Positions 1-7,481 of a stretch of 17,182 nt of DNA are shown here, one piece after another; within the stretch, counting starts at the first letter, position 1; every line of letters begins with the position of its first letter. The notes beneath the pieces are model-generated. The model saw only the letters and a list, made by a program, of their open reading frames with translations, searched no databases and was not told where the DNA came from. Source of the stretch: Candidatus Hebobacteria bacterium (GTDB taxonomy: Bacteria > Armatimonadota > Hebobacteria > Hebobacterales > Hebobacteraceae); the NCBI GenBank assembly GCA_029821235.1, contig JALGTT010000012.1, positions 1 through 17,182 of the forward strand, read 5' to 3'. The translations under genes were made by a program, and so were the position numbers.

Positions 1-531
1 TACTACGGGCGGACCCTGGGCGTGGACGCCTACAACATCGAGCAGGTGATCGAGGGCGGGGACCGCATCTACGCCCAGATGCAGGAGGACGCCTTCTCCC
101 CGGGGCCGCTCGGCGAGGACTACCTTCGCAGCATCGGCGGGGAGCACGAACAGGTGGTGGACATCATTGACAGCATCCGCACCGATGCCGGGCGGGTCTA
201 TTCGGCCAACCTGCCCAACCAGGGGCAGGTGTCCAATCTGCCGGCTGGGTGTATCGTGGAATCACCCGCGGTCGCCGACGCGGGCGGGCTTCGCCCCATC
301 GCCGTCGGGCCGCTGCCGGCGGGCGTGGCGGGCACTCTCGCCACCCGGTTCCAGTGGGTCGAGGTGCTGGTGGAGGCGGCGATGGAGGGGAGCCGGGAGA
401 AATTCGTCCAGGCGCTGGCGCTGGACGGAGCGGTGGATTCCCTCTCCACCGCGGCGCGGCTGGCGGACGACCTGCTGGCCGCGCACGCGCCGCATCTGCC
501 GCAGTTCTCTGAACGGGAGGATAGGCCATGA
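1..531 (+). CDS. Glycoside hydrolase family 4 protein, C-terminal part (5' end outside window)
   Basis: The reading frame is open from base 1, so this is the last 176 residues of a longer protein; GH4 enzymes are usually about 430-480 aa. GH4 enzymes cleave glycosides or phospho-glycosides in the cytoplasm through an unusual NAD+ and divalent-metal mechanism with a 3-keto intermediate. The assignment rests on the C-terminal signature NLPNQGQVSNLPAGCIVESP followed by AVADAGGLRPIAVGPLP, which matches the family pattern of asparagine-proline-asparagine, then NLP, then VE.P. A helical end and the typical LPQF-like tail follow. The N-terminal NAD-binding fold and metal-site residues lie upstream, so alpha-galactosidase, alpha-glucosidase or glucuronidase specificity cannot be told. 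An internal GTG at 22 is not a credible start because the family domain extends upstream. The stop overlaps the next ATG by four bases (ATGA at 528), suggesting translational coupling. Confidence 0.85.
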   Translation, partial: YYGRTLGVDAYNIEQVIEGGDRIYAQMQEDAFSPGPLGEDYLRSIGGEHEQVVDIIDSIRTDAGRVYSANLPNQGQVSNLPAGCIVESPAVADAGGLRPIAVGPLPAGVAGTLATRFQWVEVLVEAAMEGSREKFVQALALDGAVDSLSTAARLADDLLAAHAPHLPQFSEREDRP

Positions 532-1358
532 AGTTGTCCATGCATTCCATCTGTATCGAGAGGAAGTACCCGCTGCTGGAGGCGATCCGCAAGGCCGCCG
601 AGTTCGGCTACCAGGGATATGAGATAGACATCGGCGACTTCGGGAACACCGGCCTCGGCCTCCACTGGCCGGAGGAGTTCACCCCGCAGCGGGTGGCGGA
701 GGCGGGCGAGGCCGCGCGCCAGGCGGGCATCGAGATCAGCTCCCTCTGCCTGGGGGTGTTGTGGAAGTACTACCCCTCCAGCCCGCAGGCGGAGACCCGC
801 GCGCAGGCGGCCGAGATCATCCGGCAGGCCGCTTCGCTGACCGCCTCGGTGGGCGCGAAGGTGATCCTGCTGCCGGTGGGCCAGCCGGAGGGGCTGACCG
901 CGGAGGAGGCGCGCGGCAACCTGGTGGAGGTGCTGCGGGAATGTGCGCCCGAGGCGGAGCGGCACGGGGTGGTGTACGCGGTGGAGAACGTAGGGCAGGC
1001 GCTTGCCTATACCGCGGACGACCTGCTGGAGATCGTCTCCCGGGTGGGCTCCCCTGCCTGCCAGGTCTACTACGACGTGGGCAACGCCACCGGACAGGGG
1101 GCCGATCCCGCGGCGGAGATCCGCCGGCTCGGAGAACACCTTGCGATGGTGCACGTGAAAGACCTCGCGGCCACGCCCGAGGGCCGTCAACTCGCGGTGG
1201 TGGGAGACGGAATGGTTGATTTCGCCGCGTGTGCGGGGGCGATGAAGGAGATCGCGTATGACGGCTACCTCACCCTGGAGGTGCCGGGGACGGCGGACAA
1301 CGCGGACATAGTCGCGACTCGCAGCCGTGACGCGATGCGGAGATTCTTCGGGCTGTAG
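528..1358 (+). CDS. Sugar phosphate isomerase/epimerase-like TIM-barrel protein
   Basis: This 276-aa cytoplasmic protein matches the xylose-isomerase-like TIM-barrel family (AP endonuclease 2 fold), whose members isomerise or epimerise keto-sugars or act on keto-glycosides. The expected metal ligands occur at strand ends: Glu153 in AVENVG, Asp183 in YYDVGN, His209 in MVHVKD and Glu251 in LTLEVPG. The N-terminus (MKLSMHSICIERKYPLLEAI) and the GYQGYEID segment, normally strand 2, also fit. The length is typical. The start is the ATG overlapping the stop of the GH4 gene, with GGGAGG at 515-520 as ribosome binding site. The next gene, a Gfo/Idh/MocA oxidoreductase, begins 25 bases after the stop; this pairing is common in sugar catabolic operons. 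The substrate cannot be deduced. The family call is firm and the exact reaction unknown. Confidence 0.9.
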   Translation: MKLSMHSICIERKYPLLEAIRKAAEFGYQGYEIDIGDFGNTGLGLHWPEEFTPQRVAEAGEAARQAGIEISSLCLGVLWKYYPSSPQAETRAQAAEIIRQAASLTASVGAKVILLPVGQPEGLTAEEARGNLVEVLRECAPEAERHGVVYAVENVGQALAYTADDLLEIVSRVGSPACQVYYDVGNATGQGADPAAEIRRLGEHLAMVHVKDLAATPEGRQLAVVGDGMVDFAACAGAMKEIAYDGYLTLEVPGTADNADIVATRSRDAMRRFFGL

Positions 1359-1383
1359 CCGGCCCGGAAAGAGAGTCCACGAG

Positions 1384-2463
1384 ATGGCCAAGGACAAACT
1401 GCGGGTAGGCCTGGTGTGCTGCGCGGGAATAGGCGCCAGCCACGTGCGCTGCTGGCGATATCTGGAGGACCGGGCGGAGATCGCGGCGGTGATGGATGTG
1501 GACCCGGAGATGGCCCAGATCACCGCGCGCATGTCGGGGGACGTTCCCTGGACCACCGACCTCGATGAACTGGTGGCGCGCGACGATGTGGACGCGGTGG
1601 ACATCTGCTCTCCCCCGTTCGCGCACGCCGACCAGGTCGTCGCGGCCGCCAAGGCCGGCAAGCACGTGCTGTGCGAGAAGCCCATCACCGTGAACCTGGA
1701 GGACGCGGACCGCGCCATCGCCGCCTGCAAGGAGGCGGGGGTGAAGTTCATGCTGGCGTTCCCGCGCCCGTTCTCCCCGGCCAGCCGGCGCCTGAAAGAG
1801 ATGGTGGAAACCGAGGAACTGGGCAAGCCCATCCGCATCTACACCGCTCACCACATGCGCGCGGAGTGGCTGCGCAAGCGCACCGACTGGTTCTGGGACC
1901 CGAAGATGAGCGGCGGCACCGCCGTCGAGGGGGTCATCCACGACTTCCATTTCCTGCCCTGGCTGATGGGGCCCGCGAAGCGCATCTACGCGGAGGCGGG
2001 CACCTTCATCTACACCGACCGCTCCCCCACCCTCCCGGACGACCAGATCGTGGTGCTGTGGAGGTTCGAGAACGGGGCCATCGGCATCATTGACGGCGGC
2101 GCAAATCAGCCCAGCAACTACGGCGGCCACATGAGCGTGTTCTTCACCAAGGGCGGAATCCGCATGGAGAGCGGCGGCTTTTCCATCTACCGGGGGATGA
2201 CGACCTATCATCCGGTGGTGGAGCACGTCCATCACTTCGGGCCCGTCTCCGACGACCGCGAGATCGCGCGCTCCCCCTTCACGCCGACCGGGCAGTTGGG
2301 CGAGATCGAGCACTTCGTGGACTGTGTGCTCCACGACAAGCAGCCGGAGACGCCCGCGGAGGAGGGACGGTACGCGCTGGAGTGCGCCTGGGCGGCGATC
2401 AAGTCGTTCCAGACCAGTCAGCCGGTATCCCTTCCCCTGGAGAAGCCGTATCCTAACTACTAG
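1384..2463 (+). CDS. Gfo/Idh/MocA family NAD(P)-dependent oxidoreductase
   Basis: This 359-aa protein has a Rossmann start (RVGLVCCAGIGASHVR, residues 7-22), an acidic residue after strand 2 (VMDVD, about 36-40), and the family hallmark CEKPITV with Lys99 at the catalytic position. The C-terminal substrate domain carries GGTAVEGVIHDFHFLPWL from residue 177. Such enzymes oxidise or reduce sugars, inositols or keto-glycosides with NAD(P). In the usual HD.D motif the last Asp appears replaced by His189, while His186 is kept. I chose ATG 1384 because it follows AAAGAGAG at about 1369-1376 and gives a normal N-terminus; the longer frame from GTG 1327 would add 19 unrelated residues inside the upstream gene. 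It probably forms an operon with the GH4 and TIM-barrel genes, where it could process a keto-sugar linked to the GH4 product. That link is inference. Confidence 0.92.
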   Translation: MAKDKLRVGLVCCAGIGASHVRCWRYLEDRAEIAAVMDVDPEMAQITARMSGDVPWTTDLDELVARDDVDAVDICSPPFAHADQVVAAAKAGKHVLCEKPITVNLEDADRAIAACKEAGVKFMLAFPRPFSPASRRLKEMVETEELGKPIRIYTAHHMRAEWLRKRTDWFWDPKMSGGTAVEGVIHDFHFLPWLMGPAKRIYAEAGTFIYTDRSPTLPDDQIVVLWRFENGAIGIIDGGANQPSNYGGHMSVFFTKGGIRMESGGFSIYRGMTTYHPVVEHVHHFGPVSDDREIARSPFTPTGQLGEIEHFVDCVLHDKQPETPAEEGRYALECAWAAIKSFQTSQPVSLPLEKPYPNY

Positions 2464-2485
2464 CGCGCGGTGGCGTTTTCGCAAT

Positions 2486-2503
2486 CCGGCCGGCGTAGGC
2501 CGG
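2486..2503. repeat. Short GC-rich hairpin after the oxidoreductase gene
   Basis: CCGGCC (2486-2491) and GGCCGG (2498-2503) can pair around a 6-nt loop, 23 bases after the oxidoreductase stop. A second GC palindrome (GCCCGGGC) lies next to it. There is no T-tract, so it is not a classic intrinsic terminator; it could be a weak stop signal or chance in such GC-rich DNA. The rest of 2464-2571 shows nothing recognisable. Confidence 0.3.
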
Positions 2504-2571
2504 CGGGCCCGGGCTACAGGCAGGCGAGACGCGCGCGCGCGGCGAACACCATTCTCCAGGCGGTCGAGACC

Positions 2572-3647
2572 ATGGGACACGACATCTTCATCGTACTCTT
2601 AAGTTTTGTAATCATCATCGTCGGCGCCGAGTTGTTCACCAACGGGGTCGAATGGCTTGGCGTCCGGCTCCGGCTGTCCGAGGGAGCGGTCGGCAGCGTG
2701 CTGGCGGCGGTGGGAACCGCGCTGCCGGAAACCCTCATCCCCTTCGTGGCGCTGGTCCTGTGGGAGCCATCCTGGGCGCGCCGTTCATGCTCGCCACCCT
2801 CGCCTTTTCCGTCACCGCGCTCGCAGCCTTCGTCTACCGGAGACGGCGGCCGACGGGATGGAGGATGCGCATCAACCGAACGGTGCTGTCGCGGGATCTG
2901 ATGTTCTTCATCCCCCTCTACGGGACGGCGATGGCGGTGAGCTTCGCCCCGCAGATGCACTGGGGGCGGTACGGGGTTGCGGCGGGGTTGATTGCAGTGT
3001 ATGCGTACTATGTCTACCTCAACCTCCGCGAGACGGTGGAGGGCGGGAAGGACCAGCCTCTCACCTTCAACCTGATGTGGGCCGCCCTGCCCCTGTTGCG
3101 GCCGGTGGGGCGCAACCGCGACGAGTTCCAGGCCCGCAAGGTCCTCATCAAGGAAAGACCTCCCCGGCTTCGCGCGGTCTGGGGACAGGTGCTGATCGCG
3201 CTGGGGCTGATCATCGGCGGGGCCTATATCTTCGTGGACGGGGTCAAGGAGATCGCCAGCATGATCGGCTTCTCCCCCCTGATCATCTCCCTGGTGGTTG
3301 CTCCGGTCGCCACTGAGTTGCCGGAGAAGTTCAACTCCGTGATTTGGGTGAGAGAGGGCAAGGGGACGCTGGCGATGGGGAATATCACCGGGGCGATGGT
3401 CTTCCAGTCCACGTTTCCGGTGACCCTGGGCATGCTGCTCACCCGATGGCATTTCGGCGATTCCCATGTCGGCGCCGCCGCGTTGCTTTCCGCGGCGATT
3501 GCGCTGGGCAGCGCCTTCATTCTGCTCGCATGGATTCGCATCAGCCGCAGCGATGTCATCGCTCCCTGGCCGCTGGCCGCAGGCATCGTGTGGTGGCTCG
3601 CCTTCGTCGCCTATCTCGCGTTCAAGGTGGTGCCTGCAACTCAGTGA
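2572..3647 (+). pseudogene. Sodium/calcium exchanger-like membrane protein, frameshifted
   Basis: Two overlapping frames together encode one CaCA-superfamily (cation/Ca2+ antiporter) protein. From ATG 2572 the first frame gives a membrane helix (IFIVLLSFVIIIVGAELFTN), then the first alpha-repeat AVGTALPETLIPFVALVL ending at 2760. After that it runs into unrelated proline/serine-rich sequence up to a stop ending at 2901. The other frame takes up the family sequence at about 2760 with GAILGAPFMLATLAF and continues through several membrane helices to the second alpha-repeat (ATELPEKFNSVIWVREGKG, then MGNITGAMVF) and a TGA at 3645-3647. Compared with repeat 2, repeat 1 lacks about six residues at the junction, so a loss near 19 nt (any 3k+1) fits better than a single-base slip. 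It may be a true pseudogene or an assembly error. The start has only a weak ribosome site. DUF5317 and holA follow on the same strand. Confidence 0.8.
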
Positions 3648-3675
3648 GAACACACTCGGGAGGGAAGACCCGCCA

Positions 3676-4287
3676 ATGCTGCTCGATGCGGCGATAGTCG
3701 TCCTGATACTGGCGGTGACGGTGGGCCGGGGAAAGCTCGTTCACTTGAAGCACCTGGAGTTGCGGGGGGCGGGCGTGTTCATGCTGGCGGCGGCCATCAA
3801 GGTCGCCCTGATGCTGCTCGCCGCGCGCGGGGTGGAGGTATCGCCCGCCCTCGCCCGCACGGGAAACGTGATCTCCTATCTCCTGCTCTTCGTGGGCCTG
3901 GCGCTCAACCACCGGCAGTGGGCCTTCCGCGTGGTGGCGCTGGGGGTGCTGTTGAATTTCGTCGTGATCGCGGCCAACGGGGGCTCCATGCCGGTCGACC
4001 GCGATCTGGCGGTGCGGTCGGGGAACCTCGCGATGGTGGAGCTGCTGGACTCGGGGCATTACTTCACCCACGCGCCCGTCACCGCACACACGCGGCTGCG
4101 CTTTCTCGCCGACGTGTTCCCACTGCCCCTGCTGGTGCCGCGGCCCAAGTTCTACAGCCCCGGGAGCGTGGGCGACGTGCTCATCACGCTGGGCGCGTGC
4201 TGGCTGATCTTGAGCGCGACGGGGGCCTTCGGGCTCGGGGGCGCCGGCCAACCGGCCCCTGCCCGCGGCCGGGAGAGCGCGGCATGA
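3676..4287 (+). CDS. DUF5317-like multi-pass membrane protein
   Basis: This 203-aa membrane protein has hydrophobic stretches at about residues 2-16, 33-50, 64-77, 84-100 and 165-182. It carries the asparagine-glycine-methionine-proline motif NGGSMPV (101-107) and the later segment KFYSPGSVGDVLITLG (158-173), which I associate with the DUF5317 family of uncharacterised bacterial membrane proteins. No biochemical function is known to me for that family. The start is ATG 3676, preceded by GGGAGGG at 3658-3664 with an 11-base spacer; the frame stays open upstream to 3466, but that part lies inside the exchanger gene. The gene begins 28 bases after the exchanger stop and overlaps the next start (holA) by four bases. 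The C-terminal 20 residues are polar, alanine/arginine-rich and probably unstructured. Confidence 0.75.
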   Translation: MLLDAAIVVLILAVTVGRGKLVHLKHLELRGAGVFMLAAAIKVALMLLAARGVEVSPALARTGNVISYLLLFVGLALNHRQWAFRVVALGVLLNFVVIAANGGSMPVDRDLAVRSGNLAMVELLDSGHYFTHAPVTAHTRLRFLADVFPLPLLVPRPKFYSPGSVGDVLITLGACWLILSATGAFGLGGAGQPAPARGRESAA

Positions 4288-5420
4288 AGTTGAGCTACCC
4301 CAAGTTCCGGAGCGACAAGAACCTGTCCTTCCTGGGGCGGTGGTGTCTCCTGTCCGGCGCGGAACACCGGCTGAAGCGGGATGCGCTGGAGCGACTGCGC
4401 AAGGAGGCGAGCCGGGCCGCGGGCGGCGAAGAGCCGGATTGGGAGTCGCTGGAGGGACCGACGCTGAAGGCCGCCGACCTGTTGTTGCGGGCGCAGACGG
4501 GGACGCTGCTGGCCGGGGCGAGGGTGGTGGTGGTGAACAGGGCGGAGCGCATCCCCGCCGACGAGCAGGAGACGCTGTCCAAGGCGGTCGCTGACCTCCC
4601 CCCCGCCGCCGCGGTGGTGTTGGTGACCGCGGAGACCGGCTCCCGCAGAACGCAGAAGGCCCTTCGCGCCTCTCTCCAGAGGGTGATCGAGAAGCACGGA
4701 TTGTGCATCGAGTTCGCGCCGCTGAAGGGACCGGATGCCGAGAAGTGGGTGATGGAGCGCGCCGGGGAGTACGGAAAGAGACTGGAGCGCGCGGCCGCCC
4801 GCAAACTGGCCGAGCAGAAGTTGGGAACCAGTCTGGCGGAGCTGGAGAACGAGGTGGCAAAACTCGCCTCCTATGTGGGCGACCGGCCGACCATCACCAG
4901 CGCCGATGTGGACGAGGTGACCCCGCGCCTGGTGGAGGAGGCCATCTTCGGGCTCACGGACGCGGTGGCCAAGCAGCAACCGGCGCGGGCGGTGACTGTT
5001 CTCAGGGCGATGCTGCGGGACCGGCGGGAGGCGCCGGCCGGGATTCTGGCGATGATCGCGCAGGCGATGCGCGAGATCTGGCAGTTCAAGGTCTTGCTGG
5101 ACCACGGCTGGAGACAGGGAGAGGAGCCGCCCGATGAGGTGAAGGCCCTGCTGCCCTCCGGCGCGCGCAGGAACGCGCTCAAGCGGATCGCCGGCCGGCA
5201 GTGGCAGGTGCGCCACCGCATCAACCAGGCCAATTCCTTCTCCTGGAGCAGGTTGACCCGCGCTCTGCGCGCTCTCAACGACTGCGACCTGGCGATGAAG
5301 GGGATGGCCAGCAAGGTGGTGGATGCGAACATGGCGATAGAGTTACTGGTAGTGCAGTTGTGCCGCGACCTGGAGATGCCGTTGTGGGACAGCGGGAGGG
5401 GCCGCCGGGCACATGGTTAG
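4284..5420 (+). CDS. holA: DNA polymerase III delta subunit
   Basis: This 378-aa protein matches HolA, the clamp-loader subunit that opens the beta sliding clamp. Residues 18-40 (LGRWCLLSGAEHRLKRDALE) match the N-terminal strand normally written YLL.G.d..L. Residues 79-116 give the AAA-like core strands with VVVVNRAERI and VVLVTAE. The most diagnostic part is residues 172-225: L..KLG.S...LENEVAKLASYVGDR, then ITSADVDEV and EEAIFGLTDAVA, the helical linker region of HolA. The collar domain follows, with an R..REIWQFKVLL segment. The length is slightly above the usual 330-350 aa. The start is the ATG overlapping the upstream stop (ATGA at 4284), with GGGAGAG at 4271-4277. Coupling of a replication gene to a membrane-protein gene probably reflects position rather than function. 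A few residues after the last helix (GRGRRAHG) are non-conserved. Confidence 0.9.
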   Translation: MKLSYPKFRSDKNLSFLGRWCLLSGAEHRLKRDALERLRKEASRAAGGEEPDWESLEGPTLKAADLLLRAQTGTLLAGARVVVVNRAERIPADEQETLSKAVADLPPAAAVVLVTAETGSRRTQKALRASLQRVIEKHGLCIEFAPLKGPDAEKWVMERAGEYGKRLERAAARKLAEQKLGTSLAELENEVAKLASYVGDRPTITSADVDEVTPRLVEEAIFGLTDAVAKQQPARAVTVLRAMLRDRREAPAGILAMIAQAMREIWQFKVLLDHGWRQGEEPPDEVKALLPSGARRNALKRIAGRQWQVRHRINQANSFSWSRLTRALRALNDCDLAMKGMASKVVDANMAIELLVVQLCRDLEMPLWDSGRGRRAHG

Positions 5421-5429
5421 GTGCTGCAG

Positions 5430-5481
5430 GGCGGGCATGCTTCAGGCCCCGAAGCCTTGGCGAAGGAGGCCCATGCCCGCC
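5430..5481. repeat. 10-bp inverted repeat just after holA
   Basis: GGCGGGCATG (5430-5439) and its exact complement CATGCCCGCC (5472-5481) flank 32 bases, which contain a smaller hairpin (GCTTC 5439-5443 with GAAGC 5451-5455). It begins 9 bases after the holA stop and could stop or shield the holA transcript, but no T-run follows. Its GGCGGGC core also occurs in the other intergenic palindromes at 5669-5685 and 16160-16181, so a dispersed REP-like element is the alternative. Confidence 0.6.
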
Positions 5482-5519
5482 TTGGGGTTCCTCCTGCTCG
5501 GTCATTCCCGGCGGCTGCG

Positions 5520-5548
5520 TTGACATTCCTGCGCTCACTGCCTATAAT
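5520..5548 (+). promoter_or_regulatory. Consensus sigma-70-type promoter for the secD operon
   Basis: TTGACA (5520-5525) and TATAAT (5543-5548) are separated by exactly 17 bases, a perfect match to the housekeeping-sigma consensus and rare in DNA this GC-rich. Transcription would start near 5555, leaving a leader of about 185 nt before the secD ATG at 5739. It is correctly oriented for the secD-secF-CDF-recJ-rel run. Confidence 0.8.
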
Positions 5549-5640
5549 GGCGCCGATCGAAGCCTGGCAAGGCCCGGAGGGGTTGCAGGCTTCGGGGATT
5601 TTTCTGATTGTCCCCCCAGCGCGGCTCAAGCCTGCGGTTG

Positions 5641-5717
5641 GGCGGATAGGTCCGCCAGTGGCGGACAGGCCCGCCGGAGGCGGGCGAGTAGCGTGCTGAG
5701 TCCGTCTGCGGCGGACT
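5641..5717. repeat. Three copies of a 17-nt hairpin in the secD leader
   Basis: The copies are GTCCGCCAGTGGCGGAC (5650-5666), GCCCGCCGGAGGCGGGC (5669-5685) and GTCCGTCTGCGGCGGAC (5700-5716). Each forms a 7-bp stem with a 3-nt loop. Copy 2 differs from copy 1 by a T-A to C-G pair swap in the stem, and copy 3 by a C-G to T-G wobble. An additional GGCGGA (5641-5646) can pair with TCCGCC (5651-5656), giving an alternative fold. The array lies between the promoter and secD, ending 5 bases before the GGAAAGG ribosome site (5722-5728). It may be a leader RNA structure or a REP-like insertion. Confidence 0.7.
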
Positions 5718-5738
5718 CTCCGGAAAGGCGTTGTCTCT

Positions 5739-7445
5739 ATGCAGGCCCGCACCCGTTGGTGGTTGATCAGCATCATAGCGCTCGTGGTGGCGGCCGCGCT
5801 GGGCGTTACCGAGCCCATCAAGTTCCGCCCGCGCAAGAACCCCGCCACCGGCAACGTGGAGAAGCCCATCAAGCGAATCGGCCCCCTGCGCATCTATCGC
5901 CCGCACCTGGGCATCACCCTCGGTCTGGACCTGCGGGGCGGCATGCACCTGGTGCTGCAGGCCCAGCGGGAGGGGGAGTTCGCGTTCGAGTTGAGCGAGC
6001 CAGTGCCCTCCGCGGACCGTCAGGAGATGCTCGCGAGGATCGTGGAGGCGCTGCCCAAGGAGGCTATCTACGGCGAAGAGGATGCGAAGGGCAGGAAACG
6101 CGATGTGGAGGTCAGCGAGCGGAGCGTGGTGGTGCGCACCCAGATTCCGGGCGCCACCCATGACGAGGCCCAACGGGAACTCGACCGGCAAAAGGAAGTA
6201 ATCGTCAAACTCCTCACCGAGGCGCTGCCCGATATCAAACTCAAGGACGCCAAGTTGCGAGAGGTGACCCCCGCCGACCTGGCGAGCATCGAGCGCATCC
6301 TGGACCGCAGAGTCAATGCCTTCGGCGTGGCGGAGCCGGTGATTCAGCAGCAGCGCCCCGACCGCATCATCGTGGAGCTGCCGGGGGTGAAGGACCCGGA
6401 GAGGGCCAAACAACAGTTGCAGAAGACGGCGGTCCTGGAATTCAGAGATATTCCCCGCAAGTATGCCTTCGGCGACCACCGACCGGAGTACTCCTCCGAC
6501 GGCAAGGTGATCGGCTTCACCCTGGGCGACGAGTTGATACCGCCGGACGAGGTGCTGGACGAGTCGCCGGTGATCGCCACCGGCGCCAATCTGAAGCCGA
6601 ACTCCCGCGTGCAGCAGACCACCAAGGTGCAGGTCACCTTCGAACTCACCGGCGCCGCGCGGGATAGATTCAGGGAGTACACGCGCGCCAACATCAATCA
6701 CTACCTGGCGGTGGTGCTGGACGGTGAGATCATCTCCTGTCCCATCGTGAGGGCGGTGATCCCCGGCGAGGGCGTAATCGAGGGCGGCTTCGACCATCCC
6801 GGCGGACTGGAGGAGGCGCGGGAGTTGAGCGTGCTGCTGAACGCCGGCGCCCTGCCCTTCGAGTTGAACCTGGTGGAGAACCGGACGGTGAGCCCGGAGT
6901 TGGGCGCGGGCGAGTTGCGCAAGAGCCTGCTGGCCGGGGCGGTGGGGCTATGTCTGGTGTTGGTGTTCATGGCCGCCTACTACCGGATGCCGGGGTTGGT
7001 GGCCGATCTCGCCCTGGTGCTGTACTGCATCCTGCTCCTGGGCGCCATCAAGTTGATCAACCAGGTGCTGACCCTGCCCGGGATTCTCGCGGTGATCATC
7101 TCCATCGGTATGGCGGTGGACGCCAACGTGATCATCTTCGAGCGGCTGAAGGAGGAGATCAGGACCGGCAAGACGATGCGCTCCGCCGTGGACGCCGCCT
7201 TCAAGCGGGCGTGGGCGGCCATCTTCGATTCCAATGTGTGCAGCATCGGCACCGGCATCGTGCTCGCCGCCTTCGGCACCGGCCCCATCAAGGGGTTCGC
7301 GGTGGCCTTGATCGTGGGCGTTGCCGTCAGCCTCTTCACCGCGGTCACGGTCACCCGTCTGTTCATGAATATCGTGGTGGATTCTCGCCTGGGCGACAAA
7401 CTGTCTCTCTACGGCGTCTCGCCGAATGAGATCCAGAGCGCGTGA
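5739..7445 (+). CDS. secD: Protein translocase subunit SecD
   Basis: This 568-aa inner-membrane protein works with SecF, using the proton-motive force to help the SecYEG/SecA translocase complete export. One helix at about residues 7-22 is followed by GLDLRGGMHLVLQ (62-74), the SecD signature. A large outside domain follows, with TPADLASIERILDRRVNAFG and the VIQQQRPDRIIVELPGV motif. Membrane helices 2-6 start near residue 396. GMAVDANVIIFERLKEE (from residue 457, with Asp461 at the position of the conserved proton-path Asp) marks the conserved transmembrane core. ATG 5739 follows GGAAAGG at 5722-5728 with a 10-base spacer and gives a sensible N-terminal anchor. A consensus promoter and a hairpin array lie upstream. 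secF starts 36 bases after the stop. The length matches single SecD proteins that are separate from SecF. Confidence 0.97.
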   Translation: MQARTRWWLISIIALVVAAALGVTEPIKFRPRKNPATGNVEKPIKRIGPLRIYRPHLGITLGLDLRGGMHLVLQAQREGEFAFELSEPVPSADRQEMLARIVEALPKEAIYGEEDAKGRKRDVEVSERSVVVRTQIPGATHDEAQRELDRQKEVIVKLLTEALPDIKLKDAKLREVTPADLASIERILDRRVNAFGVAEPVIQQQRPDRIIVELPGVKDPERAKQQLQKTAVLEFRDIPRKYAFGDHRPEYSSDGKVIGFTLGDELIPPDEVLDESPVIATGANLKPNSRVQQTTKVQVTFELTGAARDRFREYTRANINHYLAVVLDGEIISCPIVRAVIPGEGVIEGGFDHPGGLEEARELSVLLNAGALPFELNLVENRTVSPELGAGELRKSLLAGAVGLCLVLVFMAAYYRMPGLVADLALVLYCILLLGAIKLINQVLTLPGILAVIISIGMAVDANVIIFERLKEEIRTGKTMRSAVDAAFKRAWAAIFDSNVCSIGTGIVLAAFGTGPIKGFAVALIVGVAVSLFTAVTVTRLFMNIVVDSRLGDKLSLYGVSPNEIQSA

Positions 7446-7481
7446 GCCCGCCCTCGTCGGAGAAATCTGGAGAGAGAAACC

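Noticed and set aside
198..1838. 546-aa open frame on the - strand over the sugar genes
   Set aside because: It crosses three well-supported + strand genes and has low-complexity Arg/Ala/Ser-rich sequence.
5421..5699. 92-aa + strand frame after holA
   Set aside because: It spans the inverted repeat, the promoter and the hairpin array, and its sequence is unlike a folded protein.
5641..5717. CRISPR-like array
   Set aside because: The repeats are only 17 nt, the spacings are 2 and 14 bases, and there are no cas genes.
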